A DNA stretch of 7,895 bases from assembly GCA_001920085.1 (NCBI GenBank), contig MNJC01000032.1:1-7895 (forward strand), read 5' to 3'. This stretch comes from Actinobacteria bacterium 13_1_20CM_4_69_9. GTDB lineage: Bacteria > Actinomycetota > Thermoleophilia > Gaiellales > Gaiellaceae. The notes below the pieces were generated by a model. The model worked only from the letters and a program-made list of their open reading frames with translations. It was not told the origin of the DNA and searched no databases. Below are positions 1 through 6,081 of this stretch, one piece after another (positions within the stretch are counted from its first letter, which is position 1; each line of letters starts with the position of its first letter). The translations under genes were made by a program, and so were the position numbers.

Positions 1-771
1 GGGCCCGGCTCGACGCACAACTACTTCGGGCCGCTCGAGGCGCTCGGGTCCGAGCGGCCCGTCGTCCTCTACGACCAGATCGGGTGCGGCAAGTCGGACC
101 GCCCGACCGACATCGAGTGGAACGTCGACGTCTTTCGCGACGAGGTTGCGGCGGTGCGCGACCAGCTCGGGCTGGAGCGCATCCATCTGCTCGGCACGTC
201 GTGGGGCGGGATGTTGGCGCAGGAGCACGTCCTCGCCGGTGCGCAGGGGATCGTGTCGCTGATCCTCAGCTCGACGCTCGCGAACCTCGCGCTCTGGAAC
301 GAGGAGCAGCTGAAGCTGAAATTGCAGCTGCCGCCGGATGTCGTGCAGGTGCTCGACCGCCACGAGGCGGCGGGGACCTTCGACGACCCGGAGTACGAAG
401 AAGCCATGGAGGCGTACTTCGACCGCCACTTTTACCGCGGCCCGCAGCCGCGTCCGGAGCTCGAGGCGATGGCGAAGGGCCGCGCACCGGACGTGTATCG
501 CGCAATGCAGGGCCCGAACGAGTGGATGACGACCGGCGCGCTCAAGGGCTGGGACACGCGCGACCGGCTACACGAGATCGACGTTCCGACGCTCGTCGTG
601 CGCGGCCGCTACGACATGTGTACGGAGCCCATCGCCGCCGAGCTCGTGGCCGGCATCAACGGTGCGCGCGAGGTGGTCATGGAGAACAGCTCCCACACCC
701 CTGTGCTCGAGGAGACCGACCGCTACCTCGAGGTCGTCTCCTCGTTCATGCAGGAGGCGGAAGCCGCCTAG
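1..771 (+). CDS. Proline iminopeptidase-type alpha/beta hydrolase, 5' end missing
   Basis: A serine hydrolase of the alpha/beta fold, most like peptidase family S33 (proline iminopeptidase / tricorn-interacting factor F1), which releases N-terminal proline or other residues from short peptides in the cytoplasm. The frame is open from base 1 and 256 residues are present; the family is usually about 290-300, so roughly 35-45 N-terminal residues lie outside. The visible start GPGSTHNYF is the tail of the HGGPG oxyanion-hole motif. The nucleophile elbow GTSWGG places the catalytic Ser at codon 199-201. GRYDMCTEP carries the acid Asp at 613-615, and NSSHTPVLEE carries the His at 694-696. The segment between, about residues 95-180 of the visible part, is the cap domain. 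YDQIGCGKSD is also typical of the family. The substrate cannot be read from sequence, and other S33 amidases or esterases are possible. It ends in TAG, facing the tRNA gene. Confidence 0.87.
   Translation, partial: GPGSTHNYFGPLEALGSERPVVLYDQIGCGKSDRPTDIEWNVDVFRDEVAAVRDQLGLERIHLLGTSWGGMLAQEHVLAGAQGIVSLILSSTLANLALWNEEQLKLKLQLPPDVVQVLDRHEAAGTFDDPEYEEAMEAYFDRHFYRGPQPRPELEAMAKGRAPDVYRAMQGPNEWMTTGALKGWDTRDRLHEIDVPTLVVRGRYDMCTEPIAAELVAGINGAREVVMENSSHTPVLEETDRYLEVVSSFMQEAEAA
755..769 (+). terminator. Possible hairpin terminator at the end of the hydrolase gene
   Basis: AGGCGG (755-760) and CCGCCT (764-769) form a 6-bp GC-rich stem with a 3-base loop, overlapping the last codons and the T of the stop codon. 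No T-run follows on either strand, so it does not meet the classical rho-independent pattern. It lies between converging genes and could slow polymerase from either side, but may be chance in GC-rich coding DNA. Confidence 0.25.
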
Positions 772-805
772 TCGATAGCAAGTTCACGCCTGTGGGAGGG
801 CGAGA

Positions 806-887
806 TGGGGGCGGGAGGATTCGAACCTCCGTAGGCTGAGCCGACGGGTTTACAGCCCGTTCCCTTTGGCCGCTCGGGCACACCCCC
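806..887 (-). tRNA. tRNA-Tyr (anticodon GUA)
   Basis: Read on the minus strand, the 82-base gene folds into a class II cloverleaf. The 7-bp acceptor stem is GGGGGTG paired with CGCCCCC (one G-U), followed by discriminator A at 806. The anticodon arm has stem ACGGG/CCCGT around loop CTGTAAA, with anticodon GTA at 853-851. A long variable arm contains GGC-TCA-GCC, as expected for bacterial tRNA-Tyr. The T arm is GGAGG-TTCGAAT-CCTCC. The 3' CCA is not encoded (the next bases are TCT), so it must be added by CCA-adding enzyme. The gene converges with the hydrolase (34 bases apart) and diverges from the reductase gene. No U-rich terminator is visible downstream. Confidence 0.97.
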
Positions 888-902
888 TTGAGCGGAGGGC
901 GC

Positions 903-908
903 ATTGTA
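903..908 (-). promoter_or_regulatory. Probable -10 element of the tRNA-Tyr promoter
   Basis: On the minus strand, TACAAT matches the TATAAT consensus at five of six positions. It lies 15 bases upstream of the tRNA 5' end, which would give a leader of about 8 bases. No convincing -35 hexamer is seen at 16-18 bp spacing; such a site would fall inside the first codons of the divergent reductase gene. Confidence 0.5.
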
Positions 909-912
909 GCCT
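907..912 (+). promoter_or_regulatory. Candidate -10 element for a leaderless reductase transcript
   Basis: TAGCCT fits the TANNNT pattern and ends 7 bases before the GTG start at 920, so transcription would begin at or next to the start codon. This agrees with the lack of a well-placed Shine-Dalgarno sequence; the only purine-rich stretch, GGAGGG near 894-899, is about 20 bases away. It overlaps the tRNA -10 by two bases. A short GC-rich match like this can be accidental. Confidence 0.3.
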
Positions 913-919
913 CCGCCTT

Positions 920-2035
920 GTGGAGAAATTCGACGTCGCGGTGGTCGGCGCCGGGCCGGCCGGCTCGACGACCGCGTACCGCCTCGCGCGCGCGCACGCG
1001 CGCGTCTTACTAATAGACAAAAGCGGTTTCCCCCGCGACAAGCCCTGTGGGGGCGGCCTGACGATGCGCGCGGTGCACCAACTTCCCTTCTCGATCGAGC
1101 CTGTCGTGGAGGACCGGGTCACGCGGGTCCGCTGCCGCCTGAAGTACGGCCGGGTGATGAACAGGGAGTCGGAGCACGTGCTCTGTCTGATGACGCAGCG
1201 CCGCCGGCTGGACGAGTTCCTCGTGGAGCAGGCCGTCGAAGCCGGCGCCGTCTTCCGTGACGGCGTGCGCGTCGAGATCGAGTCCGACCGCCGCATCCGT
1301 GTCGACGGCCGGCCGGTGGAGGTCGGCGGGCTGGTCGGCGCTGACGGTGCGAACGGCATCACGGCCAAGACGCTGGGCCTCGGCGGCGACATCGTCAACG
1401 GCGTCGCGCTCGAAGGCAACCTCCCGTACGAGCGCCTCCCGCACGGCGAATGGCGCGGCATGCTCGTGCTCGAGCTCGCGGCCTTGCCGGGCGGTTACGG
1501 CTGGATCTTCCCCAAAGGCGACCACGTCAACGTCGGCGTCGGCGGTTGGGGCACCGAAGGGCCGCGCCTGCGCGCACACCTCAGGTCGCTGTGCGACCAC
1601 TACGGCGTCGACCTGGACGAGCTCACGAATCTGCGCGGGCACCGGCTGCCGATGCGGCGCCCCGGGACGAAGCTCGCCAACGGGCGCGCGCTCGTCGTCG
1701 GTGACGCGGCCGGCGTGCTCGATCCCGTCTCCGGCGACGGGATCTACGAGGCGCTCGTCAGCGGCAAGCTCGCTGCCGAGCAGATCATCGCCGGCGACAT
1801 CCCCGGCTACGAGCGGGCTGTCCACGAACGGCTCGACCCGCTGTCGTCGGCCGGCTGGGGCGCAAAGAAGGCGCTCGACCGCTTCCCGAGAGCCGTCTTC
1901 GCCATCATGCGGCTGCCCGTCACATGGCGCGTGCTCGAGAAGCTGATCCTCGGCGAGGTCGCCCATCCCGGCGAGGCGAAGGGCGCAGGACTGACGGCGA
2001 TGAAGGCCATCAAGACCCTCGCGCGCGCCGCCTAA
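920..2035 (+). CDS. Geranylgeranyl reductase family FAD-dependent oxidoreductase
   Basis: A 371-residue flavoprotein of the geranylgeranyl reductase / digeranylgeranylglycerophospholipid reductase family, which saturates double bonds of isoprenoid chains. In actinobacteria, relatives such as MenJ reduce the menaquinone tail; the substrate here is inferred. GAGPAG (residues 10-15) is the dinucleotide-binding turn after the first beta strand, with Asp33 ending the second. CGGG (43-46) is the family signature. GADG (140-143), the GYGWIFPKGD stretch (191-200), and GDAAG followed by PVSGDGI (261-275) complete the FAD and substrate motifs. GTG at 920 is chosen because it puts the first beta strand right at the N-terminus, as in relatives. 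The longer frame from ATG 866 would run antisense through the tRNA. No ribosome-binding site is evident. Codons 30-32 (TTA CTA ATA) are rare for this GC-rich gene. It ends 37 bases before pilT but has no evident link to pili. Confidence 0.9.
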   Translation: MEKFDVAVVGAGPAGSTTAYRLARAHARVLLIDKSGFPRDKPCGGGLTMRAVHQLPFSIEPVVEDRVTRVRCRLKYGRVMNRESEHVLCLMTQRRRLDEFLVEQAVEAGAVFRDGVRVEIESDRRIRVDGRPVEVGGLVGADGANGITAKTLGLGGDIVNGVALEGNLPYERLPHGEWRGMLVLELAALPGGYGWIFPKGDHVNVGVGGWGTEGPRLRAHLRSLCDHYGVDLDELTNLRGHRLPMRRPGTKLANGRALVVGDAAGVLDPVSGDGIYEALVSGKLAAEQIIAGDIPGYERAVHERLDPLSSAGWGAKKALDRFPRAVFAIMRLPVTWRVLEKLILGEVAHPGEAKGAGLTAMKAIKTLARAA

Positions 2036-2045
2036 AGACACCACT

Positions 2046-2071
2046 CGGACATGCCGATGCACGGGTGTCCG
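2046..2071 (+). promoter_or_regulatory. Inverted repeat abutting the pilT start codon
   Basis: CGGACA (2046-2051) pairs perfectly with TGTCCG (2066-2071). The stem extends by a T-G wobble and CCG (2054-2056) with CGG (2062-2064), with one bulged G and a 5-base loop ATGCA. It occupies most of the 37-base gap and ends one base before the pilT ATG, where a ribosome-binding site would normally lie. There is no T-tract, so it is not a classical terminator. It may be an RNA structure controlling pilT translation, an operator, or chance. Confidence 0.4.
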
Positions 2072-2072
2072 T

Positions 2073-3248
2073 ATGGAACTCAATCTCCTGCTCCGACGCG
2101 CCGTCCAGCTCGGCGCGAGCGACATCCACCTGAAGGTCGGCGTCCCGCCGATCCTTCGGCGTGACGGCTCGCTCGGCCCGCTCGAGGAGGCGCCGCTCGT
2201 CACCGACCGCGACGCCGAGGTCGTGCTCGAGGTCGTAGGCAAGCGCGCGCCCGAGCGCCTCGCGGCGTTCCACGACACCGGTGACCTCGACATCGCCTAC
2301 CAGGAGGAAGACCTTCCGCGTTTCCGCGTGAACGCGTTCCGGCAGCGCGGCCACATCTCGTTTGCGTTCCGCGTCATCCCGAAGAACGTCCCGAACTTCG
2401 AGATGCTCAACCTTCCCGCGGGCGTTCGCCGCCTCGCCGAGGAGCACCGCGGTCTCGTGCTCGTCACCGGCGCGACCGGGTCCGGAAAGACGACGACGCT
2501 CGCCGCGATGATCGACCACATGAACAAGACGCGGCACCAGCACATCGTCACGATCGAGGACCCGATCGAGGTACTGCACACCGACCAGTCCTGCATCGTC
2601 AACCAGCGCGAGATCGGCCTCGACACCACGGACTTCATGCAGGCCCTCCGTCGGGCGCTCCGGCAGGACCCGGATGTGATCCTGATCGGCGAGTTGCGCG
2701 ACGCCGAGACGGCGCAGACTGCCCTGCAGGCCGCGGAGTCGGGACACCTCGTCCTCTCGACACTCCACACCGTCGACGCGGCCGAGACGCTCGGCCGGAT
2801 GATCGAGTTCTTCCCCGAGACGAAGCAGCAGATGATCCGCTCCGTGATGGCGGGCGTGCTGCGCGGCGTCATCAGCCAGCGGCTGCTGCCGCGGATCGAC
2901 GGCGGCCGCGTCGCCGCTGTCGAGGTGATGGTGAACAACTCGCGCATCGCCGACCTCATCCGCGACAACAAGCCGGAGGCGATCACGGACGCCATCGACG
3001 AGGGCGCCTTCTTCGACATGCAGACATTCACGCAGTCGCTGATCGATCTCGTGATCGACGGCGTCGTCGACCAGGAGACGGCCGCGAACGCCGCCACCAA
3101 CCGCCACGACTTCATGGTCGCCGTCGAGCGCGCGCTCAAGCAGCATCGCGTCGCCACGAAGCCCGTCGAGGAGCCTCCGGCTCGGGAGCCCGAGCCGGAT
3201 CCCGAGCCCGAAGTCCCGCAGCTCCGCCTCGCCCAAGCCGGAGACTGA
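2073..3248 (+). CDS. pilT: Type IV pilus retraction ATPase PilT
   Basis: A 391-residue secretion-superfamily hexameric ATPase that powers pilus depolymerisation and twitching at the inner face of the membrane. The N-terminal domain begins with the PilT-like GASDIHLKVG (residues 14-23). The Walker A motif GATGSGKT spans 133-140, and the Asp box TIEDPIE starts at 160. Walker B ILIGELRD (203-210) has the catalytic Glu207. The His box is SGHLVLSTLHT (223-233). SRIADLIRDNK (290-300) matches the PilT AIRNLIRE region, and DMQTFTQSL (315-323) is also PilT-like. There is no tetracysteine zinc site as in the extension ATPase PilB. Residues 363-382 form an acidic Pro-Glu tail beyond the usual core. ATG 2073 is the only sensible start, and no clear Shine-Dalgarno sequence precedes it. 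The stop overlaps the next start as TGATG, which implies translational coupling. PilU or another PilT paralogue is the main alternative. Confidence 0.95.
   Translation: MELNLLLRRAVQLGASDIHLKVGVPPILRRDGSLGPLEEAPLVTDRDAEVVLEVVGKRAPERLAAFHDTGDLDIAYQEEDLPRFRVNAFRQRGHISFAFRVIPKNVPNFEMLNLPAGVRRLAEEHRGLVLVTGATGSGKTTTLAAMIDHMNKTRHQHIVTIEDPIEVLHTDQSCIVNQREIGLDTTDFMQALRRALRQDPDVILIGELRDAETAQTALQAAESGHLVLSTLHTVDAAETLGRMIEFFPETKQQMIRSVMAGVLRGVISQRLLPRIDGGRVAAVEVMVNNSRIADLIRDNKPEAITDAIDEGAFFDMQTFTQSLIDLVIDGVVDQETAANAATNRHDFMVAVERALKQHRVATKPVEEPPAREPEPDPEPEVPQLRLAQAGD
3176..3199 (+). repeat. Perfect 11-bp inverted repeat in the 3' end of pilT
   Basis: TCCGGCTCGGG (3176-3186) and CCCGAGCCGGA (3189-3199) are exact reverse complements separated by AG. 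They would form a very stable hairpin in mRNA about 50 bases before the next start codon. The arm CCCGAG recurs at 3201-3206, so an alternative pairing is possible. The region encodes the Pro-Glu-rich PilT tail, whose codons (CCG, GAG, CCC) may produce the symmetry by chance. No T-run follows. Confidence 0.5.
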
Positions 3249-4693
3249 TGCGCCTCGTCGTCGTTGCGGCCGCGGCGCTCCTCCTGCTCGCCGGCGCCGC
3301 CCAGGCACAGCCGGCCATCCTCGGCTTCACGGTGTCGTCGAGCCCGCGCACGGCCGGCGCCGTCGCGCTGCCGAGTGTGTCCGTCCCGAACAGCCCGGGC
3401 GCGATCTCCGTGCCGGCCTCGTTCACGACCCCGCCCGCCCTCACTCAGCGACTCGACCTGGCGCAGCTCCACGAGCTCTGGCAGCGCGCCGGTGCGGCGT
3501 ACGGCATCCCCTGGAACGTGCTCGCAGCGATCAACAAGGTCGAGTCGAATTTCGGCGAGAACATGGGGCCGAGCTCGGCCGGAGCGATCGGCTGGATGCA
3601 GTTCATGCCCTCGACCTGGCTGCGCTGGGGCGTGGATGCGAACGGCGACGGGATCGCGGATCCGTGGAACCCGACAGACGCGGTCTACGCCGCCGCGCGC
3701 TATCTCGCCGCCTCGGGCGGTCAGTCGGACATCTCCCGCGCCGTGTTCTCGTACAACCACGCCGACTGGTACGTGCGGGAGGTCCTCGACCTCGCGCGCG
3801 TGTACGGCAACGGCACGGTCGCGCAGACGGCCGACCTGCAGCAGCTCCAGCAGGCGCTCGGCGCGGCGCGCGCTCGTGTCGTCGCGGCCAACCGCGTTCT
3901 CGGCGCCGCACAGGGCCGGCAGCGCGAGTTCCGGGGCGAGTCGGCGCGACTGCACGCAAGCATCGACGAGGCGGCGCTCCTGTCCGACAGGCTTGCTGCC
4001 CAGCGCCGCGCCGTGCAGTTCGACGTGCGTCTCGACGCCGTCCGTTCGGCGGTCGATGCCGCGCAGGCCGACCTCGAGCAGGCGCAGTCGGGCCTGCGGG
4101 ACGCACAGCAGAAGGCCGAGGCGCCGTCCTTCACGCCGGCGGTCGGCTCGCTGATGGGTGCGCCGTCTTACAGCGGCCGCTGGGTGTTCCCGGTCGGCGG
4201 CGGCCCCGAGGTCGTTTCGGCTGCGCACACACATCACGACTATCCGGCCGTCGACATCGCCGCGCCTCAGGGCTCGCCCGTCTATGCGCTCTCGAACGCG
4301 GTCGTGCTGAACGCCTGGCACGAGGCCGACGCGCGCTGTGGCATCGGCATGACGGTCCGCACGGAGGACGGCCAGACGTGGACGTACTGCCACCTCGCGG
4401 TGCTCTATCCGTCGATCTCGGACGGCGTCTCGCTGGCCGCCGGTACGCAGGTCGGGCTGGTCGGCATGACGGGCCATGCGACCGGGCCGCACCTCCACCT
4501 CCAGCTGCAGCCCGCCACCGGCTGGCCGCAGTACCAGCCCTGGTTCCAGAGCTTCGCCGGCAAGGCGTTCCGCTGGCAGGACGCCCCGACGCCGCTCGAG
4601 TTGGCCGGCGATCCGCCCGCGCCCGCGAGGGTCTTCACCGTCGTCCCTGAGACGGGGGATGCCGTGGTCGCCTTCACCCGCTCCGGGGGTTGA
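3248..4693 (+). CDS. Secreted two-domain wall hydrolase: lytic transglycosylase plus M23-type peptidase
   Basis: A 481-residue exported enzyme expected to cut both the glycan strands and the peptide bridges of peptidoglycan. A signal peptide spans residues 1-20 (hydrophobic core VVVAAAALLLLAG, cleavage after AQA). The transglycosylase domain covers about 75-190. AAINKVESNFG carries the catalytic Glu99, GAIGWMQFMPSTW is the family substrate-groove motif, and DANGDGIADPWN (130-141) resembles the EF-hand-like loop of MltB/Slt35-type enzymes. Residues 192-292 are Ala/Gln/Arg-rich and probably coiled coil. The M23 (LytM-like) domain covers about 308-430, with HHDYPAVD (329-336) for the first metal ligands, CHL at 381-383, and the HxH ligands H415 and H417 in GPHLHLQL. 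All key residues appear present, so both domains may be active. GGAG at 3240-3243 lies 4 bases before the ATG, and the start overlaps the pilT stop. Context suggests it opens the wall for pilus passage. Confidence 0.9.
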   Translation: MRLVVVAAAALLLLAGAAQAQPAILGFTVSSSPRTAGAVALPSVSVPNSPGAISVPASFTTPPALTQRLDLAQLHELWQRAGAAYGIPWNVLAAINKVESNFGENMGPSSAGAIGWMQFMPSTWLRWGVDANGDGIADPWNPTDAVYAAARYLAASGGQSDISRAVFSYNHADWYVREVLDLARVYGNGTVAQTADLQQLQQALGAARARVVAANRVLGAAQGRQREFRGESARLHASIDEAALLSDRLAAQRRAVQFDVRLDAVRSAVDAAQADLEQAQSGLRDAQQKAEAPSFTPAVGSLMGAPSYSGRWVFPVGGGPEVVSAAHTHHDYPAVDIAAPQGSPVYALSNAVVLNAWHEADARCGIGMTVRTEDGQTWTYCHLAVLYPSISDGVSLAAGTQVGLVGMTGHATGPHLHLQLQPATGWPQYQPWFQSFAGKAFRWQDAPTPLELAGDPPAPARVFTVVPETGDAVVAFTRSGG

Positions 4694-4724
4694 GTTCAAG
4701 CCGTTTTCTGCCGATTGCCGGAGC
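4680..4724 (+). promoter_or_regulatory. Inverted repeat spanning the hydrolase stop and masking the next ribosome-binding site
   Basis: GCTCCGG (4680-4686) is the exact reverse complement of CCGGAGC (4718-4724), with a 31-base loop that includes the TGA stop of the wall hydrolase. The right arm contains the only Shine-Dalgarno-like GGAG (4720-4723) and ends directly against the ATG at 4725. If formed, it would block initiation of the PASTA gene unless ribosomes ending the upstream gene melt it. The long loop makes it weaker than the other inverted repeats. Confidence 0.3.
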
Positions 4725-5534
4725 ATGGCTCTGCGGATAGCCACTCGCTTGCCGCGCCTTGCGATCGTGGGGCTCGTCCTGCTGCTCGCGAGCGCGACGC
4801 TCGCCGTCGGCGCCGCGAAGCGGATGGCCGCGGTCCCGCAGGGTGCGCCGGCGCCCGTCGCCCCGCCGACGGTCACGGTCCCTGACATCGCGGGCCAGGC
4901 ATTCGTCTTCGCAAAGGGCACGCTCGAGGACGCCGGACTGGCCTGGAAGGTCGTCGGCGGCGTCCACGGCTACGCCGCGAACAAGGTCGCGAAGCAGTCG
5001 CCGGCGGCCGGCACGAAGCTCAAGGACACCGGCGCGCCGACGATCACCGTCACGCTCGAGCGCACCTCGTACCCCGAGCAGGGCGAGCCGGAGGACGTCT
5101 CGCCGTACTTCGGCACGTCGGTGCAGCCGGTCGGTCTTCCCAAGGCGACGCCGGCACCCGCGCCCACGCCCGCGACTCCGAAGCCGGCCGCGAAGCCCGC
5201 GCCGGCCACGGCCAAGCGCGCCACGCGCACGCCCGACTTCGTGGTCGACGGCGCGCCGAAAGAGCCGCAGAAGGAGATGCCGCTCCCGCGCCGCGCGCAC
5301 CTGCTCTCGACGTTCGTCGCTTCGCACCGCAAGACGCCGGCGAGCGTGCGTCGCTTCCTCTACCAGAACAGCTGGATCGTCACCGGCGCCAGGTTCGGGT
5401 GGTGGCACGGCGCGCAAGCGCTCCGCGAGTTGATCGCCGCCGACCGGGCCGCGCAGCAGCGCTGGGGCCTCGGACGGAAGAGCGAACGCGTCGCGATCGC
5501 CGCCCTCGCGGAGGTCGAAGCGAGGAGCAAGTGA
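4725..5534 (+). CDS. PASTA-domain exported protein with unknown C-terminal region
   Basis: A 269-residue protein. Residues 10-31 (RLAIVGLVLLLASATLAVGA core) are a signal peptide or membrane anchor. Residues 48-112 match one PASTA domain: VTVPDIAGQAF, then LEDAGL, QSPAAGTKL and a closing TITVTLE strand. PASTA domains bind peptidoglycan stem peptides or beta-lactams, typically in penicillin-binding proteins and Stk-type kinases, but no kinase or transpeptidase is attached. Residues 138-167 are a Pro/Ala/Lys-rich linker suited to crossing the wall. Residues 188-269 form a basic, probably helical region (LYQNSWIVTGARFGWWHGA and following) that I do not recognise. ATG 4725 is chosen because it directly precedes a signal-like N-terminus. 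Its GGAG lies only one base upstream, an unusually short spacing, so translation may depend on coupling. It overlaps the next gene as GTGA. A wall-anchoring or sensing role for the pilus is inferred from neighbours. Confidence 0.8.
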   Translation: MALRIATRLPRLAIVGLVLLLASATLAVGAAKRMAAVPQGAPAPVAPPTVTVPDIAGQAFVFAKGTLEDAGLAWKVVGGVHGYAANKVAKQSPAAGTKLKDTGAPTITVTLERTSYPEQGEPEDVSPYFGTSVQPVGLPKATPAPAPTPATPKPAAKPAPATAKRATRTPDFVVDGAPKEPQKEMPLPRRAHLLSTFVASHRKTPASVRRFLYQNSWIVTGARFGWWHGAQALRELIAADRAAQQRWGLGRKSERVAIAALAEVEARSK

Positions 5535-6079
5535 TCGAGCGCCTGCGTTCGCGCCTCAGGGGAGAGGCCGGTTACAGCCTTGTCGAGATGCTGACCGTGA
5601 TGGTGATCATGAGCATCGTCTTCTCGGGCATCACGCAGATCTTCGTCTCGGGCTCGAAGGCGCAGATCGACCAGGACAACCGCTTCCAGGCGCAGCTCGG
5701 CACCCGGCTGGCGATGGACAAGGTCCGCAAGGACGTCCATTGCGCGAGCGACCTGGCCGCTGGGTACACCACGAGCTCGATCACGCTGAAGCTGCCCTCC
5801 GGGTGCGGGGGCGACACGAGCTGGTGCACGGTCGCCGTCACGGGCTTCACGAGCCGCTTCCGCCTCTACCGCCAGCCGGGAAGCACCTGCGGCGCGAGCG
5901 GCACGATGGTCGCCGACTACCTCACCAGCGCAGCCGCGTTCCCGCAGTTCCTGCACGCCGTCGGCTGCACCTGCCTCGCCTCGCTACGCGTCGACTTCCT
6001 CGTCAGCAACAAGGGGTCGAGCCGCGACGCCTACGAGCTGACGGACACCATCTTCCTCCGGAACAGCACGAGGCTCTAG
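5531..6079 (+). CDS. PilW/PulJ-like minor prepilin
   Basis: A 182-residue type IV prepilin-like protein. The leader is short and basic (MIERLRSRLRGEAG), followed by the cleavage motif G14|YSLVE, with the conserved Glu at mature position 5 (E19). A hydrophobic helix (LTVMVIMSIVFSGITQIF) runs to about residue 38. Prepilin peptidase would cut after G14, and the helix would insert in the membrane and then pack into the pilus or pseudopilus. The length and soluble domain suit a PilW/PulJ-type minor pilin, though the globular domain is not diagnostic. Six cysteines (71, 92, 99, 120, 146, 148) fit disulfides outside the cell. GTG 5531 is chosen over longer upstream frames because it gives a normal leader. 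It overlaps the previous stop in GTGA and has GAGGAG three bases upstream. The next gene starts two bases after the TAG. Confidence 0.88.
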   Translation: MIERLRSRLRGEAGYSLVEMLTVMVIMSIVFSGITQIFVSGSKAQIDQDNRFQAQLGTRLAMDKVRKDVHCASDLAAGYTTSSITLKLPSGCGGDTSWCTVAVTGFTSRFRLYRQPGSTCGASGTMVADYLTSAAAFPQFLHAVGCTCLASLRVDFLVSNKGSSRDAYELTDTIFLRNSTRL

Positions 6080-6081
6080 CG

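Noticed and set aside
888..893. TTGAGC as a -35 element for the reductase promoter
   Set aside because: The distance to TAGCCT at 907 is only 13 bp, too short for a normal sigma-70-type promoter.
866..919. Longer N-terminus of the reductase from ATG 866
   Set aside because: It would overlap the tRNA-Tyr gene in antisense and add 18 residues before the first beta strand that the family does not have.
2046..2071. The pre-pilT hairpin as a rho-independent terminator of the reductase gene
   Set aside because: No T-tract follows; the next bases are the pilT start codon.
1010..2293. Minus-strand open frame (427 codons) opposite the reductase gene
   Set aside because: Antisense shadow of a gene with complete FAD-binding motifs.
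2297..4921. Very long minus-strand open frame (874 codons) across pilT and the hydrolase gene
   Set aside because: It lies opposite genes with clear motifs, and its translation is Arg/Asp/Val-rich low-complexity sequence with no domain, as expected from the antisense of GC-rich genes.
5399..5530. Upstream extension of the PilW-like frame
   Set aside because: It overlaps the PASTA gene, is Arg-rich, and would give a leader of about 58 residues; GTG 5531 gives a normal 14-residue leader.
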